Assembly (NCBI RefSeq): GCF_010723735.1 | Contig: NZ_BLLB01000002.1 | Coordinates: 62,001-126,000 of the forward strand | Origin: Mycolicibacterium hippocampi | GTDB lineage: Bacteria > Actinomycetota > Actinomycetes > Mycobacteriales > Mycobacteriaceae | Direction of reading: 5' to 3' | Length of the DNA stretch: 64,000 nt | In this document: positions 52,253 through 62,003 of the stretch, piece by piece | How the letters are laid out: each line of letters starts with the position of its first letter | Position numbering within the stretch: the stretch's first letter is position 1 | Notes under the pieces: generated by a model | What the model saw: only the letters and a program-made list of their open reading frames with translations | The model's database searches: none | Told to the model about the DNA's origin: nothing | Translations under genes and position numbers: made by a program

Positions 52253-53755
52253 TCAGCCGGCGCCCGGGGGCACGAGCATGGACTGCCACGTCTGATCCTT
52301 GCCGTCATCGGCCAGGTTCGATTGTGTGTATAGCTGACCGTCCGGGCCGACGTAACTGCCGGTCGCGGGGTCGTATTCGGCGAATGCTATTGGCGGTGCG
52401 GCTGGTTCGGCATTCGGCACCGCCGTAGCGGGCGGCTGCGCCGGTGCGGGTTGAGCCGCGGATGCCGGCGGTGGCGACCCTGGACGCTCCTGGGGGACGT
52501 CCTGCCCCGACAACGTCGCGTTGGGGTCGCCCTTCCAGTTGTAGCCATCGTTGAGCGGCACATAGACCTCATCGCTCTTGCACATCTCTGCGGTAGGCGC
52601 ACGCTTGCCCGGCTTGGTAGCGCAGGGCAGATTTCGTGCTCCGCGGACATTGAACGGCGAGTCTTGAGGCACACGACAGTACAGATCGCCGGCCGGACGA
52701 TCCGGGTAGTCTTCGTAAGCTGGAGAACGCTGCTGGCTCGGCGGCAGATACCCGGTCATGCATGGCGGCGGGATGTTGAGGTTGAGGTCGAATGTCACGA
52801 AGGGTCCCTTGTAGGCCGTCTTGAGGCCGAGGTCGGGCACCAGCGAGCTGTCCAAAATCGCGATGGCCTGTGGCAACAGGACGAGAACCTGTTCGATTCC
52901 GGCGTGGTACGTCAGCGCGACGTCCGCCACGCCTGTCAGATTGGCCAGCATGATGGGCAGCGAGGGCTGCAACCGGTCGAAGAGCTGTCTGGCTTCTGCT
53001 GCCGCCGCTGGGGCGTCCGTGAGAAGGCCTCGGACATCCGCGTCGCCTTGTTTGATCTGCTCAGTGAGATTCGCCATGTTCGCCGCCCAGGAGGCGATCG
53101 AATCCGACGTCTCACTCTGCGTATCGAGTATCGGCCCTGACTGATCGATGAGGTCCGTCAGCGGATCCAGGTTGGCTCTCGCGTCGATGGCCAGCGTGGT
53201 GGACCCGGTGACCAGGCGGGCGAGATCGGGGCCCAGTCCGCCGACTGCGGCTGCGCCCTCGTCGAGCACGATTTTGAGGTTGTCTTGCGGTATGGCATTC
53301 AGTCCGCGGTTGGTGTCATCGAGAATCGTGGCGATATCCGGAGGTACGGATGTCCGATCCAGCGGTATGACGTCACCGTCCTTCAGAAGGGTCGCACCGG
53401 CATCGGGCCGCGGGATCAGATCGACATACTGCTCCCCGATGGCCGAACGACTGTGTACTTGGGCATCGAGATCGGCCGGAATGCCCACCTCGGAGTCCAG
53501 GGACAGCTCGGCCTCGATACCCGTGTCCGTCATGCGCACATCGACGACCCGGCCCACTTCCTGACCGCGGTAAGACACATTTCCTGATTTGTAGAGACCC
53601 CCCGTGGCCGGAAGCTCCATCGCCACTGAGTAGCGTCCGACGCCGAACAACAGGCTCGGCAGACCCATGTAGCCGACCGCCATCACCATGCCCGCTATCA
53701 CCGACACCACTGTGAAAACCAGGAGTTGGAGCTTTACCCGTCTCGACAATCTCAT
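52253..53755 (-). CDS. mceF: MceF, Mce-family subunit
   Basis: 500 residues. An N-terminal membrane helix (about 8-32) is followed by the MlaD/Mce beta-barrel domain (about 40-120, SVAMELPATGGLYKSGNVSYRGQEVGRVVDVRMTDTGIEAELSLDS), a long helical region and a Pro/Ala-rich tail (from about 420). MceF closes the periplasmic hexamer that ferries lipids to the YrbE permease. Its ATG lies 1 nt after the mceE stop. Its 3' end is close to the dehalogenase gene. Confidence 0.93.
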   Translation of the reverse strand: MRLSRRVKLQLLVFTVVSVIAGMVMAVGYMGLPSLLFGVGRYSVAMELPATGGLYKSGNVSYRGQEVGRVVDVRMTDTGIEAELSLDSEVGIPADLDAQVHSRSAIGEQYVDLIPRPDAGATLLKDGDVIPLDRTSVPPDIATILDDTNRGLNAIPQDNLKIVLDEGAAAVGGLGPDLARLVTGSTTLAIDARANLDPLTDLIDQSGPILDTQSETSDSIASWAANMANLTEQIKQGDADVRGLLTDAPAAAAEARQLFDRLQPSLPIMLANLTGVADVALTYHAGIEQVLVLLPQAIAILDSSLVPDLGLKTAYKGPFVTFDLNLNIPPPCMTGYLPPSQQRSPAYEDYPDRPAGDLYCRVPQDSPFNVRGARNLPCATKPGKRAPTAEMCKSDEVYVPLNDGYNWKGDPNATLSGQDVPQERPGSPPPASAAQPAPAQPPATAVPNAEPAAPPIAFAEYDPATGSYVGPDGQLYTQSNLADDGKDQTWQSMLVPPGAG

Positions 53756-53756
53756 C

Positions 53757-54890
53757 TCAGCGGCCCTGGTCCACCTTGTACGGCACCATGAGTGGGTTGC
53801 CGCCGGTATAGGGGCTGGGCATCTGGCCGAACGTACGACCCCATTGCATCTCCAGTTCGGTCAGGTGGCCTTCCCACCTCGTCCCGGTGAAGAAGCCCGC
53901 GTCGATCCGACTGAGTGTCAGATCAAAGATGCCGGTGAGGTTGACGAAGTCCCCGCGGAAGAATTTGCCGATGTTCTCCTTGACGAAGGGGAATGTCGAC
54001 AGGAAGCTCAGGGACCGGACCATGGCCGGTCCGGCATTGGCCAGCGATTCCAGAACCGGCGCGAGATCCTCGAACTCCTTGATCAGATTCTCTTTTGTCT
54101 GTGTCACGGAATCCGTCGCCAGTGCGCTCAGTTTGCCGACCTTGTCCAGCGCTTCGGCGAGGTTGTGGCGTTGCTCGGACAGCACGGTCAGCGCCTGCGG
54201 GATGGTGTCCAACGCCTGGTCCACGACCGGCTTCTGATTTGCGATCTGGCCCATCAGGTTGTTCACGCTGTCGGTGGCGCCGATGATGTCTTCGGTCTGC
54301 TCGTTGACGTTGCCGATGAAGACATCCAGTTGCTGTATCAGGCTTCGAATATCGTCCTCGCGTCCCGCGAATGCCGTACTCAGCGACTGTGTGATGTCTT
54401 GAATCTGACCGATCCCCCCGCCGTTGAGAAGCATGGAGACGCTCGCCAGCGTCTGCTCGGTGGTCGGGTACGAACGGCCGGACGACAGCGGGATCACAGA
54501 TCCGTCGCGCAACCTGCCCTTGGGCGGGTCCACCTTCGGGCCTTCCAGCTCGACGTGGAGGGTGCCGAGCAGGCTGGTCTGACCGATGGTGGCGGTGGCG
54601 TTCTCCGGCAGGTCGACGTCGCCGTCAATCGTCATGGTCAACAGGGCATGCCAGCCTTCGCGCTCGATCTTGGTGACCGTGCCCACGTTGACATCACCGA
54701 CCTGGACCCTCGAATTCCGCTGGATATTACCGATATCGGGGAGTTGTGCCTGGATCGTGTACGAATCGGGATCTCCGCCCCTGGTACCTGGCAGCGGAAG
54801 GGAGTTGGCGCCTCTCCAGTCGCAGCCGGATGCGGAGACCACCGTGGCGATGAGCACTGCCGCGCACGCGCCGGCTCGGGACGTCCTCAT
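53757..54890 (-). CDS. mceE: MceE, lipoprotein subunit
   Basis: 377 residues. A lipobox (VSASGC, Cys23) marks a lipid-anchored subunit, as expected for MceE/LprK types. The Mce domain (YTIQAQLPDIGNIQRNSRVQVGDVNVGTVTKIEREGWHALLTM, about 43-110) is followed by a helical region. ATG 54890 overlaps the mceD stop (ATGA). Confidence 0.93.
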   Translation of the reverse strand: MRTSRAGACAAVLIATVVSASGCDWRGANSLPLPGTRGGDPDSYTIQAQLPDIGNIQRNSRVQVGDVNVGTVTKIEREGWHALLTMTIDGDVDLPENATATIGQTSLLGTLHVELEGPKVDPPKGRLRDGSVIPLSSGRSYPTTEQTLASVSMLLNGGGIGQIQDITQSLSTAFAGREDDIRSLIQQLDVFIGNVNEQTEDIIGATDSVNNLMGQIANQKPVVDQALDTIPQALTVLSEQRHNLAEALDKVGKLSALATDSVTQTKENLIKEFEDLAPVLESLANAGPAMVRSLSFLSTFPFVKENIGKFFRGDFVNLTGIFDLTLSRIDAGFFTGTRWEGHLTELEMQWGRTFGQMPSPYTGGNPLMVPYKVDQGR

Positions 54891-56221
54891 GAACCGGCTC
54901 CAGCAGGCACCATCATGTCTTGAAGGTCTGTGGACCCGACTTCCGGCGCCTCGGCTGCCAGCGCAGGTCCACCGTCAGGCAATGGTGGGGTCGGCGATGG
55001 CATGCCCGCGGGCACCGGACCGGTGTCCGGCGGCGGCGGACCGGGCGGGACGTAGTCGGGCCGCATCCAATCCTCGCTGTAGGTGATCTCGTTCGGCCGG
55101 GCGTAGGCGCCGACCACGGGGTTCACACCCAGCGGGGGAAAGTTGTACTGCCGATTCTTCACAATCGGTGCGAGGTACTGGACACACAGCTTCGCTGCCT
55201 GCTCGGAACCGAGACGAGACGCAGCTTCGATTGCTCCACAGAGGAATTGGATCGGATTGGCGAAATTGTTGAGGCTGAACGCACCGGCAAACCCGCCGAT
55301 GGCCGGCGGATAGATGTTGACGAAGTTTGACAACTGGGACGGTGCGAGGTGCAGTGTTTGCTCCAAGTCGCCAAGGCTCTCATCAAGGGCACCACTGATA
55401 GAGGCGAGCTTGTCGGCGGTGATACCGACCGGCTCCCGATTCTCGGCGACGAAACCGGTTACTTCTTCGGCGACAGCGTTCATATCGGCAAGCGCCTGAC
55501 GCACTTCGTTGGGCTGATCTGTGAGCAACGCTGTGGTGCCGGCCAGGTTGCGATTGAGACTGCGCATCACGTCGGTACTGTCCTCCAACGCCGATACCAC
55601 AAGCGAGATGTTCCTGATCGCGCCGAACATGTCACCGCTATGGTCGCCCAGCGCCGAAAAGGCCTGTGACAGCTTGACCAAGGTGTTGTGGATATTGGTA
55701 CCTTCGCCGCGGAGGTTGTCCGCCGCGGTATTGACGAACGCGCCCAATGTGCTTACCTCACCGGGCTCGACAGGTTGCAGCGCCTCGACGAGTTTCGTGA
55801 GTTGTTCGCGCAGGTCGTCCCATTCAACGGGCACCGCCGTCCGAGTCTGCGGGATCACTGCGTCGCTCTTCATCCGCGGCCCCTCCGTGTAGGCGGGCAC
55901 GAGCTGGATCGCACGCGCCGACACCAGCGACGGAGACAGAATCACCGCTTTGGCGTCAGCCGGCACCTTGTATTGGTCGTCGACCCAGAACGTGATCTTG
56001 ACCTGTTGAGGCTGGGCCTCGATGGTTTCGACTCCGCCGACCCGCACACCCAGTATGCGGATGTCGTCCCCGGGATACAGGCCGGTGCTGTTCGCGAAGT
56101 AGGCGGTGACATAGGTGCGATCCGCCCTTTCAAAGGTCCTGAACAGCAAGACCCCGCCAGCGACAAGGATCAACACGAATGCCACAGCGAGACCGGTCAT
56201 CCACTTGCGTTTGGTCATCAC
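54887..56221 (-). CDS. mceD: MceD, Mce-family subunit
   Basis: 444 residues with an N-terminal helix (KWMTGLAVAFVLILVAGGVLLF), the Mce domain (VTAYFANSTGLYPGDDIRILGVRVGGVETIEAQPQQVKITFWV, about 38-105), a long helical needle and a Pro-rich tail (about 385-444). The start overlaps the mceC stop by four bases. Confidence 0.93.
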   Translation of the reverse strand: MMTKRKWMTGLAVAFVLILVAGGVLLFRTFERADRTYVTAYFANSTGLYPGDDIRILGVRVGGVETIEAQPQQVKITFWVDDQYKVPADAKAVILSPSLVSARAIQLVPAYTEGPRMKSDAVIPQTRTAVPVEWDDLREQLTKLVEALQPVEPGEVSTLGAFVNTAADNLRGEGTNIHNTLVKLSQAFSALGDHSGDMFGAIRNISLVVSALEDSTDVMRSLNRNLAGTTALLTDQPNEVRQALADMNAVAEEVTGFVAENREPVGITADKLASISGALDESLGDLEQTLHLAPSQLSNFVNIYPPAIGGFAGAFSLNNFANPIQFLCGAIEAASRLGSEQAAKLCVQYLAPIVKNRQYNFPPLGVNPVVGAYARPNEITYSEDWMRPDYVPPGPPPPDTGPVPAGMPSPTPPLPDGGPALAAEAPEVGSTDLQDMMVPAGAGS

Positions 56222-57516
56222 TGTTGTCCTGCCAGATGCGGCTCAGCGGGCGATTCGCCCGGTGCCGGGACGGACACCGGGTCGTGTCTGGGCGGCGCCT
56301 GCATGCCGTCGGGCGGGCCGGGGGGCGGTCCCCCCGGCGGAGGTGCGGGCAGCGGCTCCCGATAGGGATAGCGCGGATCTCCCGGTTTGCCGGTGATGGC
56401 ATCGGGCAGCGTCATCCGCGGTTCGCCCCCCTGCCCGGTCCGGGGAAATGGGGTCGGCAGAGCCGGCGTCGCGGGCTGACCGGTCGGCGGATCGTTGATC
56501 TGCGATGGCATGAGTACATTCGGGTCAAGCCCCAGATCGGAGAAGGCGGCGTCGACGAACGGCTGAATGTACTGTCCTGGCGGTAGGTTCACGACGTAGC
56601 CCTTGAAGAAAGGACCGGATGAGACCGACTCGCCAAGCGACATCGAGTAGGCGTTGAGGCGTACCACCGCCTCCTGAATTCTGGCCTTGCGGTTGTCGAG
56701 AATCGTCAGCACGCCGTTGAGTTTGTCCAAAGCGGGTTTGAACGTTTGTCTGTTGTCGTCGATGAAGCCACGCAACTGCTGGCTGATCGCAGATATGTTG
56801 CCCGATATCTGATCGAGCGCCCGGCTTTCGTTACGTAGCTGCGCCAGAAAGGCGTTGGCGTTGTTGATGATCCTGACAATCTGTTCGCTGCGCTCAGACA
56901 GCACCCCCGAAACCTCGTTGACACTCACCAGCAGCGAACGCAACTGTTGGTCACGCCGCGCGAGGGTGTCGGCGAAGCGTGAAACACCCTGCACCGCCAC
57001 CTTCAGATCCGGCGGCGTGTTCGAGAAGGTCTCCGCCAAGGTGGACAGTGATTGCGAGAGTTCGTCTGTGTTGAGGTCGTTGATGGTCATCGACAGGTCA
57101 CCCAACGTGTCGGCAAGCTGGTACGGGGAAGTCGTGCGCTCCATGGGTATCGGTGCCGATTGTTGGCCCTCTCCTCGCGGGGTGATCTCGATGAACTTCG
57201 CACCGAGGAGGGTTTTGGTCTTGATCGCCGCTTCACTGCGGTCGCCGACATGGATACCGTCGTCGAGATTGAAGTTCACCAAGACCCGGTTGCCGTCGAG
57301 TGTGATTCCGGAGACCTGCCCCACTCGGAATCCGGATACTTCCACCGGTGAATCCGGCCGCAGACCGGCCGCATCCTCGAAATACGCCGAATAGTCGCGA
57401 TTTCCATCGATGAAGGGGAGCTTGTCGTAGTTGAGGGCACCGAACAGCGTTGCGGCGACCAGAGAACAACCGATCGTGCCGACTACGATCAAGTTTCGTT
57501 CGCTCATGGGTTTCAT
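56218..57516 (-). CDS. mceC: MceC, Mce-family subunit
   Basis: 432 residues from ATG 57516, which overlaps the mceB stop (ATGA). A single N-terminal helix (LIVVGTIGCSLVAATLFGAL), the Mce domain (YSAYFEDAAGLRPDSPVEVSGFRVGQVSGITLDGNRVLVNFNLDD), helical body, and a Pro/Gly-rich tail (PPGGPPPGPPDG) of about 90 residues. Confidence 0.93.
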   Translation of the reverse strand: MKPMSERNLIVVGTIGCSLVAATLFGALNYDKLPFIDGNRDYSAYFEDAAGLRPDSPVEVSGFRVGQVSGITLDGNRVLVNFNLDDGIHVGDRSEAAIKTKTLLGAKFIEITPRGEGQQSAPIPMERTTSPYQLADTLGDLSMTINDLNTDELSQSLSTLAETFSNTPPDLKVAVQGVSRFADTLARRDQQLRSLLVSVNEVSGVLSERSEQIVRIINNANAFLAQLRNESRALDQISGNISAISQQLRGFIDDNRQTFKPALDKLNGVLTILDNRKARIQEAVVRLNAYSMSLGESVSSGPFFKGYVVNLPPGQYIQPFVDAAFSDLGLDPNVLMPSQINDPPTGQPATPALPTPFPRTGQGGEPRMTLPDAITGKPGDPRYPYREPLPAPPPGGPPPGPPDGMQAPPRHDPVSVPAPGESPAEPHLAGQQ

Positions 57517-58541
57517 TTCGGCGTACACCTACCCGAAGTCTGCCCCGCAGCCTTGATGTAGACCGGTTGACCACCCTTGCCATTCACTTTGATGATCGCC
57601 TCACAGATGTAGAACGCGAACCAGTCTCCGTAAAGCCCTTGGCGACCGAGCATCTTGTACGCGTCCGGCAAAGTATTGAGCAGGTCGTCGAAGTATTCGT
57701 GCTCGTTGAGCACGATGGTTCCCACGCGATCGGTTTCGTTCGTGATCTTCTGCAACGCCGGACGCGAGCGGGCCAGCAGGTCGGCAACGTTGGCCGCGGC
57801 GTTGTCCGCGTAGGCGACGGAATTACTGATATCGACTCGTCTTTCTGCTAATACCTCTGTGGTCGAGGCGATCTCGGTGATGGCCTGTCCGAACTCCTCA
57901 TTGCTGTCACTGAGCGTGCCGAGCACTGTGTTGAGGTTGGTGATGAGCTGTCCGATAAGGTCATCGCGGTCGGCCAGGGTGTTGGTCAGTGCTGCCGACT
58001 GCGTCAGTACTGATCCGATCGCGTCGCCCTGCCCCTGGAATGCTTGTATCAGCTGCGAAGACAACGCATTGACCTGTTCGGGATCAAGCGCACGAAAGAG
58101 CGGGCGGAAGCCGCCGATCAACGTGTCGAGATCCAGCGCCGGGGCGGTGCGCGATGCGGGAATGGTCGACCCCGGTGGTAGTGGCTTACCACCGCCGTCA
58201 CCAGCTTCCAGCGTCAGGTACCGATCCCCGTAGAGATTGTCGAACCGGATGACGGCCCGACTCGTCTCGGTGAGCTGCACGGTCTCGTCCACGTTGAAAT
58301 CGACTGCCACCGATGCATCGGACCGGATTGCGATGTCGGCTACCTTGCCCACTTCCACGCCTGCGATTCGGACGATGTCGCCGTTCTTGAGTCCGCCGAT
58401 GTTGGTGAACTCCGCGACATATTCGTGTTTGGGACCGAACCGCAGCTGGGCGAAAACCGCCACCAGTACGAACAGCCCGAGTAGGCAGACTGCTGCGAAG
58501 ATCATGAGCCGCCAGACCACTGCGCTGAGGTTGCTTCTCAT
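57513..58541 (-). CDS. mceB: MceB, Mce-family subunit
   Basis: 342 residues with an N-terminal helix (LMIFAAVCLLGLFVLVAVFAQL), the Mce domain (YVAEFTNIGGLKNGDIVRIAGVEVGKVADIAIRSDASVAVDFNVD) and a C-terminal helical domain ending in a Cys-containing tail (SGRCTPK). It lacks the Pro-rich tail of MceC/D/F, as is usual for MceB. The gap to mceA is 40 nt. Confidence 0.93.
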   Translation of the reverse strand: MRSNLSAVVWRLMIFAAVCLLGLFVLVAVFAQLRFGPKHEYVAEFTNIGGLKNGDIVRIAGVEVGKVADIAIRSDASVAVDFNVDETVQLTETSRAVIRFDNLYGDRYLTLEAGDGGGKPLPPGSTIPASRTAPALDLDTLIGGFRPLFRALDPEQVNALSSQLIQAFQGQGDAIGSVLTQSAALTNTLADRDDLIGQLITNLNTVLGTLSDSNEEFGQAITEIASTTEVLAERRVDISNSVAYADNAAANVADLLARSRPALQKITNETDRVGTIVLNEHEYFDDLLNTLPDAYKMLGRQGLYGDWFAFYICEAIIKVNGKGGQPVYIKAAGQTSGRCTPK

Positions 58542-58581
58542 CAGGACCTCCTAGTAATGGGTCGATTTGGCGGTGAGCACG

Positions 58582-60030
58582 TCATGGCTGAGGGGATGGC
58601 GGTGGCGCATGCGGCAGCGGTGTCGGTTGCGTCTGGGCCGGGATCGGGGGCACGAAGGGCTCAGATCCCGGCGACGGCCCGGGTTCGCGCGGAGCCCCGG
58701 GCGGCGGGGCGGGCGGGAGTCCCGGATACAAGGGCGTGCCGTCCGGTGCATACAACGGAGCTCCGTACGGCGGTGCACCCGGGTAGGGGATCGGACCGGG
58801 TGCCGGGCCGTTGAAGTTGCGGATGCTCGGTGGCTCAGGAACGGCGCGCGTCACCGGGAAGTAGTTTGCCCACCCCGGGAAGCCGACCCCCGGGTTCACG
58901 CGGATGTCGTTACCGGTGCCCCAACCGGTATTCGTGATCAGCTGTCGCACCGGGAACTGTTGGGTGACATCCGGCAACGATCCGCATCCGGGTCTTCCGC
59001 CGGGCCCTCCCTTTGCACCGACGATGGGTACGTGGTCCGGATAGCGATAGGGGTCCTGTCCCCACGCCAGTGCAGCGTCGAGTTCGATCGAATAGCCGTT
59101 GCCGCCCATGGACTCGGCACCGCCGTTGTCGATGAACCATTTGGCACCGACCAGCAGGCAGGTCAGCATCGGGTTGTATTTGTTGACCACCGCTGTCGTC
59201 GGTTCCAGCGCGTTGACGGTGTGGACGAAGTCGTCCTTACTTGCCGCGAAGAGGTTGATGCCGCTGTCTCCCAGGCCGATCACGTTGACCAGCAATGCGT
59301 CCAGTGAGGATTCCCGGTCGCTGATCGTCGTCGCGGTCGTGCTGAGCGAATCAAGGGTGTGGAGGATGTCCTCAGCGGCGACTCCATAGGCGTCGCTGAA
59401 TTCCTTCAGGGATTGGAAATCCGCCCGTATGGTGTCGGCACGCGGATTGAGTGCGAGCAGCACTTCGTTGGTCGCCGTGGTGGCCTCACCGATGGCGGTC
59501 CCCTGTCCGCGCAGGCCCTGGGCGATCGCAGAGACAATCGAATTGAGCTTCGCCGGATCGACCTTGTCGAGGAGACCGACCAGACTCTGGAACACCGTGT
59601 TGACCTCGGTGGTGACGTTGCGCGACTGCAGTGACTGACCGGCGCGGAGCCGCTCGGCGGATGGGTCGTCGGGGTAGATGAGTTCTACGTACTTGGCGCC
59701 GAACGCTGTCGCTGCGTCGATCTCGGCGACAACGTTCGCCGGGATGTAGTCGAGATACTCCGGATCGATTTCCAGATGCAGGACCGCTTCACCTTGATCG
59801 AGGCTGACCTCTCCGACGCGGCCCACGAGCAGTCCGCGCATCTTGACCTTCCCGCCGGGATCCATGACCAGCCCTGCGCGGTCAGAGGTCAGGGTCACCG
59901 GGACCCGGGAGCGGAACCAGCCGCTGAACGACGCGGCGGTCATCACCACGACCATGAAGAGGACGAGGATGAGGATGGCGGTCCACCAAGCCGGGTGGAT
60001 GCTTGATTCATTGCGATGTTTCACGGTCAC
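58582..60030 (-). CDS. mceA: MceA, Mce-family subunit
   Basis: 482 residues from GTG 60030, directly after the yrbEB stop. N-terminal helix (AWWTAILILVLFMVVVMTAASFSGWF), Mce domain (VPVTLTSDRAGLVMDPGGKVKMRGLLVGRVGEVSLDQGEAVLHLEID), helical body and a long Pro-rich tail from about 400. MceA subunits are the outermost of the series in the operon and often surface-exposed. Confidence 0.94.
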   Translation of the reverse strand: MTVKHRNESSIHPAWWTAILILVLFMVVVMTAASFSGWFRSRVPVTLTSDRAGLVMDPGGKVKMRGLLVGRVGEVSLDQGEAVLHLEIDPEYLDYIPANVVAEIDAATAFGAKYVELIYPDDPSAERLRAGQSLQSRNVTTEVNTVFQSLVGLLDKVDPAKLNSIVSAIAQGLRGQGTAIGEATTATNEVLLALNPRADTIRADFQSLKEFSDAYGVAAEDILHTLDSLSTTATTISDRESSLDALLVNVIGLGDSGINLFAASKDDFVHTVNALEPTTAVVNKYNPMLTCLLVGAKWFIDNGGAESMGGNGYSIELDAALAWGQDPYRYPDHVPIVGAKGGPGGRPGCGSLPDVTQQFPVRQLITNTGWGTGNDIRVNPGVGFPGWANYFPVTRAVPEPPSIRNFNGPAPGPIPYPGAPPYGAPLYAPDGTPLYPGLPPAPPPGAPREPGPSPGSEPFVPPIPAQTQPTPLPHAPPPSPQP

Positions 60031-60885
60031 TTATCCGGAAAGATTGAAGTTGCCCGACTGCCCGTAGACGGACAGAGAGATGACGAGGGTGACAAACACG
60101 ACGACGATCAGCGAGGCGCGGACTGCCCGCCCGACGGCTTCTCCGACCCCTGCGGGCCCGCCCGCCGCGGTGAACCCGTAATAGGTGTGGATGACCATCA
60201 CGGCGACAGCCATGGCGAGGGCCTGCACAAAAGACCACACGAGGTCCATCGGGTTCAGGAATGTCTTGAAGTAGTGGTCGTATACACCTGTCGATTGGCC
60301 GTAGATGAATGTGGTGCCGACACGGGCGGCGATGAACGACATCAGTACGGCGACGCAGTAGAGCGGGATGACGACGATCATTCCTGCGAGCAGTCTGGTC
60401 GATGCCAGGTACGCGATGGAACGAACTCCCATCACCTCGAGTGCGTCGATCTCCTCGGCGATACGCATGGCGCCCAGCTGTGCGGTGGCACCCGCTCCGA
60501 TGGTCGCCGCCAGGCCGATACCCGTGGTCAGTGGACCGATGATTCGAACGTTGAGATACGCGGATGTGAAGCCGGTGAGCGCCTCCACACCCACCCCTGC
60601 CAGCGTGTTGTAGCCCTGGACCGCGATGAGTGCACCGGTGGACAGGGTGAGGAAGCCGACGATCACGATGGTGCCCCCGACCACAGCCAGTGCGCCGGTG
60701 CCCAGGCTCATCTGGGCTATCTGGCGGGCAATCTCACCGCGATAGTGCAGGACGGCGTCACCGATCGACTTGATCGCCGTTCCGTAGAACTGGGTTTGGA
60801 CCCCGATGCGGTTCCAGCCCGTGGTGAAGTCTTTGACGGCCCGATGCAACCTGGGCATCAGGGTGCTCGGAGCATTGCCGGTCAC
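60031..60885 (-). CDS. yrbEB: YrbEB, Mce transporter permease
   Basis: 284 residues from GTG 60885, overlapping the yrbEA stop (GTGA). It is a MlaE-type permease with about five helices and the EQ-loop-like GAQLGAMRIAEEIDALEVMGV motif, by which the ABC ATPase docks. With YrbEA it forms the membrane channel under the Mce proteins. The ATPase (MceG) is not in the window, as is normal. Confidence 0.95.
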   Translation of the reverse strand: MTGNAPSTLMPRLHRAVKDFTTGWNRIGVQTQFYGTAIKSIGDAVLHYRGEIARQIAQMSLGTGALAVVGGTIVIVGFLTLSTGALIAVQGYNTLAGVGVEALTGFTSAYLNVRIIGPLTTGIGLAATIGAGATAQLGAMRIAEEIDALEVMGVRSIAYLASTRLLAGMIVVIPLYCVAVLMSFIAARVGTTFIYGQSTGVYDHYFKTFLNPMDLVWSFVQALAMAVAVMVIHTYYGFTAAGGPAGVGEAVGRAVRASLIVVVFVTLVISLSVYGQSGNFNLSG

Positions 60886-61640
60886 ATCGTCGCCTTCACG
60901 CCGACTGCGGTCACGATGACGTTGATGACGAACAGCGCCATGAATGAGAGCACCACGGTCTCGTTCACCGCGGTTCCCACACCGGCGGGTCCGCCGCCGA
61001 CGGAAATACCCTTGTAGCAACCGATCAGCGCGGCGACCAGACCGAACAAGGCCGCTTTGGCCAGCGAGATGATGATCTCGGGAAGTCCGGTGAAAAGCGT
61101 CATGCTCGCGACGAACGCCCCGGGCGTCACATTCTGAACGAAGACCGAGAAGAAGAAGCCACCGACGACACCCACCACGGCGACAACTGAGTTCAACAGC
61201 AGGGCAATGACCACCGTGGCGAGGACTCTCGGTACTACTAGAGCCTGCAACGGGTTGATTCCCATCACCCGCATCGCGTCGAGTTCTTCCCGGATGGTGC
61301 GCGCCCCCAGGTCGGCGCACATTGCGGTAGCTGCGGCGCCGGCGACCACGAGGACGGTGACCATGGGACCGATCTGCGTGACGGCGCCGAACGCAGCGCC
61401 CGCCCCGGAATAGTCCGCGGCACCGAACTCCACGAGCAGGATATTGAAGATGAACACCGACAGGACAGTGAACGGCAGTGCCAGCATGATCGTCGGCGCA
61501 ATGGATACTCTCGCGACAAACCACATCTGGAAGATCAGCTCGCGCCATGCGAACGGCGGCTGCGGTGCGACTACCGCCGTGTCGATCGCGGTGGCAAAGA
61601 ACCCGCCGACGGCCCGCATCTGTTTGGCAAACGCTTCCAT
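60882..61640 (-). CDS. yrbEA: YrbEA, Mce transporter permease, first gene of the mce operon
   Basis: 252 residues from ATG 61640; the open frame continues upstream but the homologous part begins MEAFAKQMRAVGGFF. MlaE-type helices and the ATPase-coupling loop CADLGARTIREELDAMRVMGINPLQALVVPR. The operon runs yrbEA-yrbEB-mceA-F-dehalogenase with mostly overlapping genes. Confidence 0.95.
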   Translation of the reverse strand: MEAFAKQMRAVGGFFATAIDTAVVAPQPPFAWRELIFQMWFVARVSIAPTIMLALPFTVLSVFIFNILLVEFGAADYSGAGAAFGAVTQIGPMVTVLVVAGAAATAMCADLGARTIREELDAMRVMGINPLQALVVPRVLATVVIALLLNSVVAVVGVVGGFFFSVFVQNVTPGAFVASMTLFTGLPEIIISLAKAALFGLVAALIGCYKGISVGGGPAGVGTAVNETVVLSFMALFVINVIVTAVGVKATM

Positions 61641-62003
61641 GACTACTACCGACCGCTCCTCTCGAGTTCGAACAACGGTGGTTTGTTGCCGTGTTGGACT
61701 ACGGTGACCATTAGGGCAGAGTCCAACACCGCCGGAGATGAGCAACAATCGCCGTCATTTCATATGGTGAGCACATGCTGCTGACACGTATTGGGTTGCC
61801 TACCCGTACTGCCCGGCGCGCTGGTTCCATCATTTGAAGACACCTACCTTGACGTGACGCAACACCTCACGAAGTGTCGTCGGGTAGTTGCAGCAAAGCC
61901 TCGCGTAGCCAGAAAACGAAGATCCCCCGAATGAGGTCGCCGGCCAGAATCCGGTTTCTCTCACTTCGGGTTCTTGAGGATGCTGCACCAGAAGGGAATC
62001 GGT
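61641..62003. other. 363-bp divergent promoter region between the mce operon and mce-associated genes
   Basis: No gene. TTCATATGG at 61759-61767 (119 nt upstream of yrbEA) followed by TGAG resembles TTCAGATGGTGAG at 36993. No strong palindrome was found. Both flanking operons probably start here. Confidence 0.4.

Noticed and set aside
60986..61548. N-terminal extension of the yrbEB open frame to 505 residues
   Set aside because: The extra residues are a frame-shifted reading of yrbEA; the GTGA overlap at 60882-60885 gives the normal permease length.
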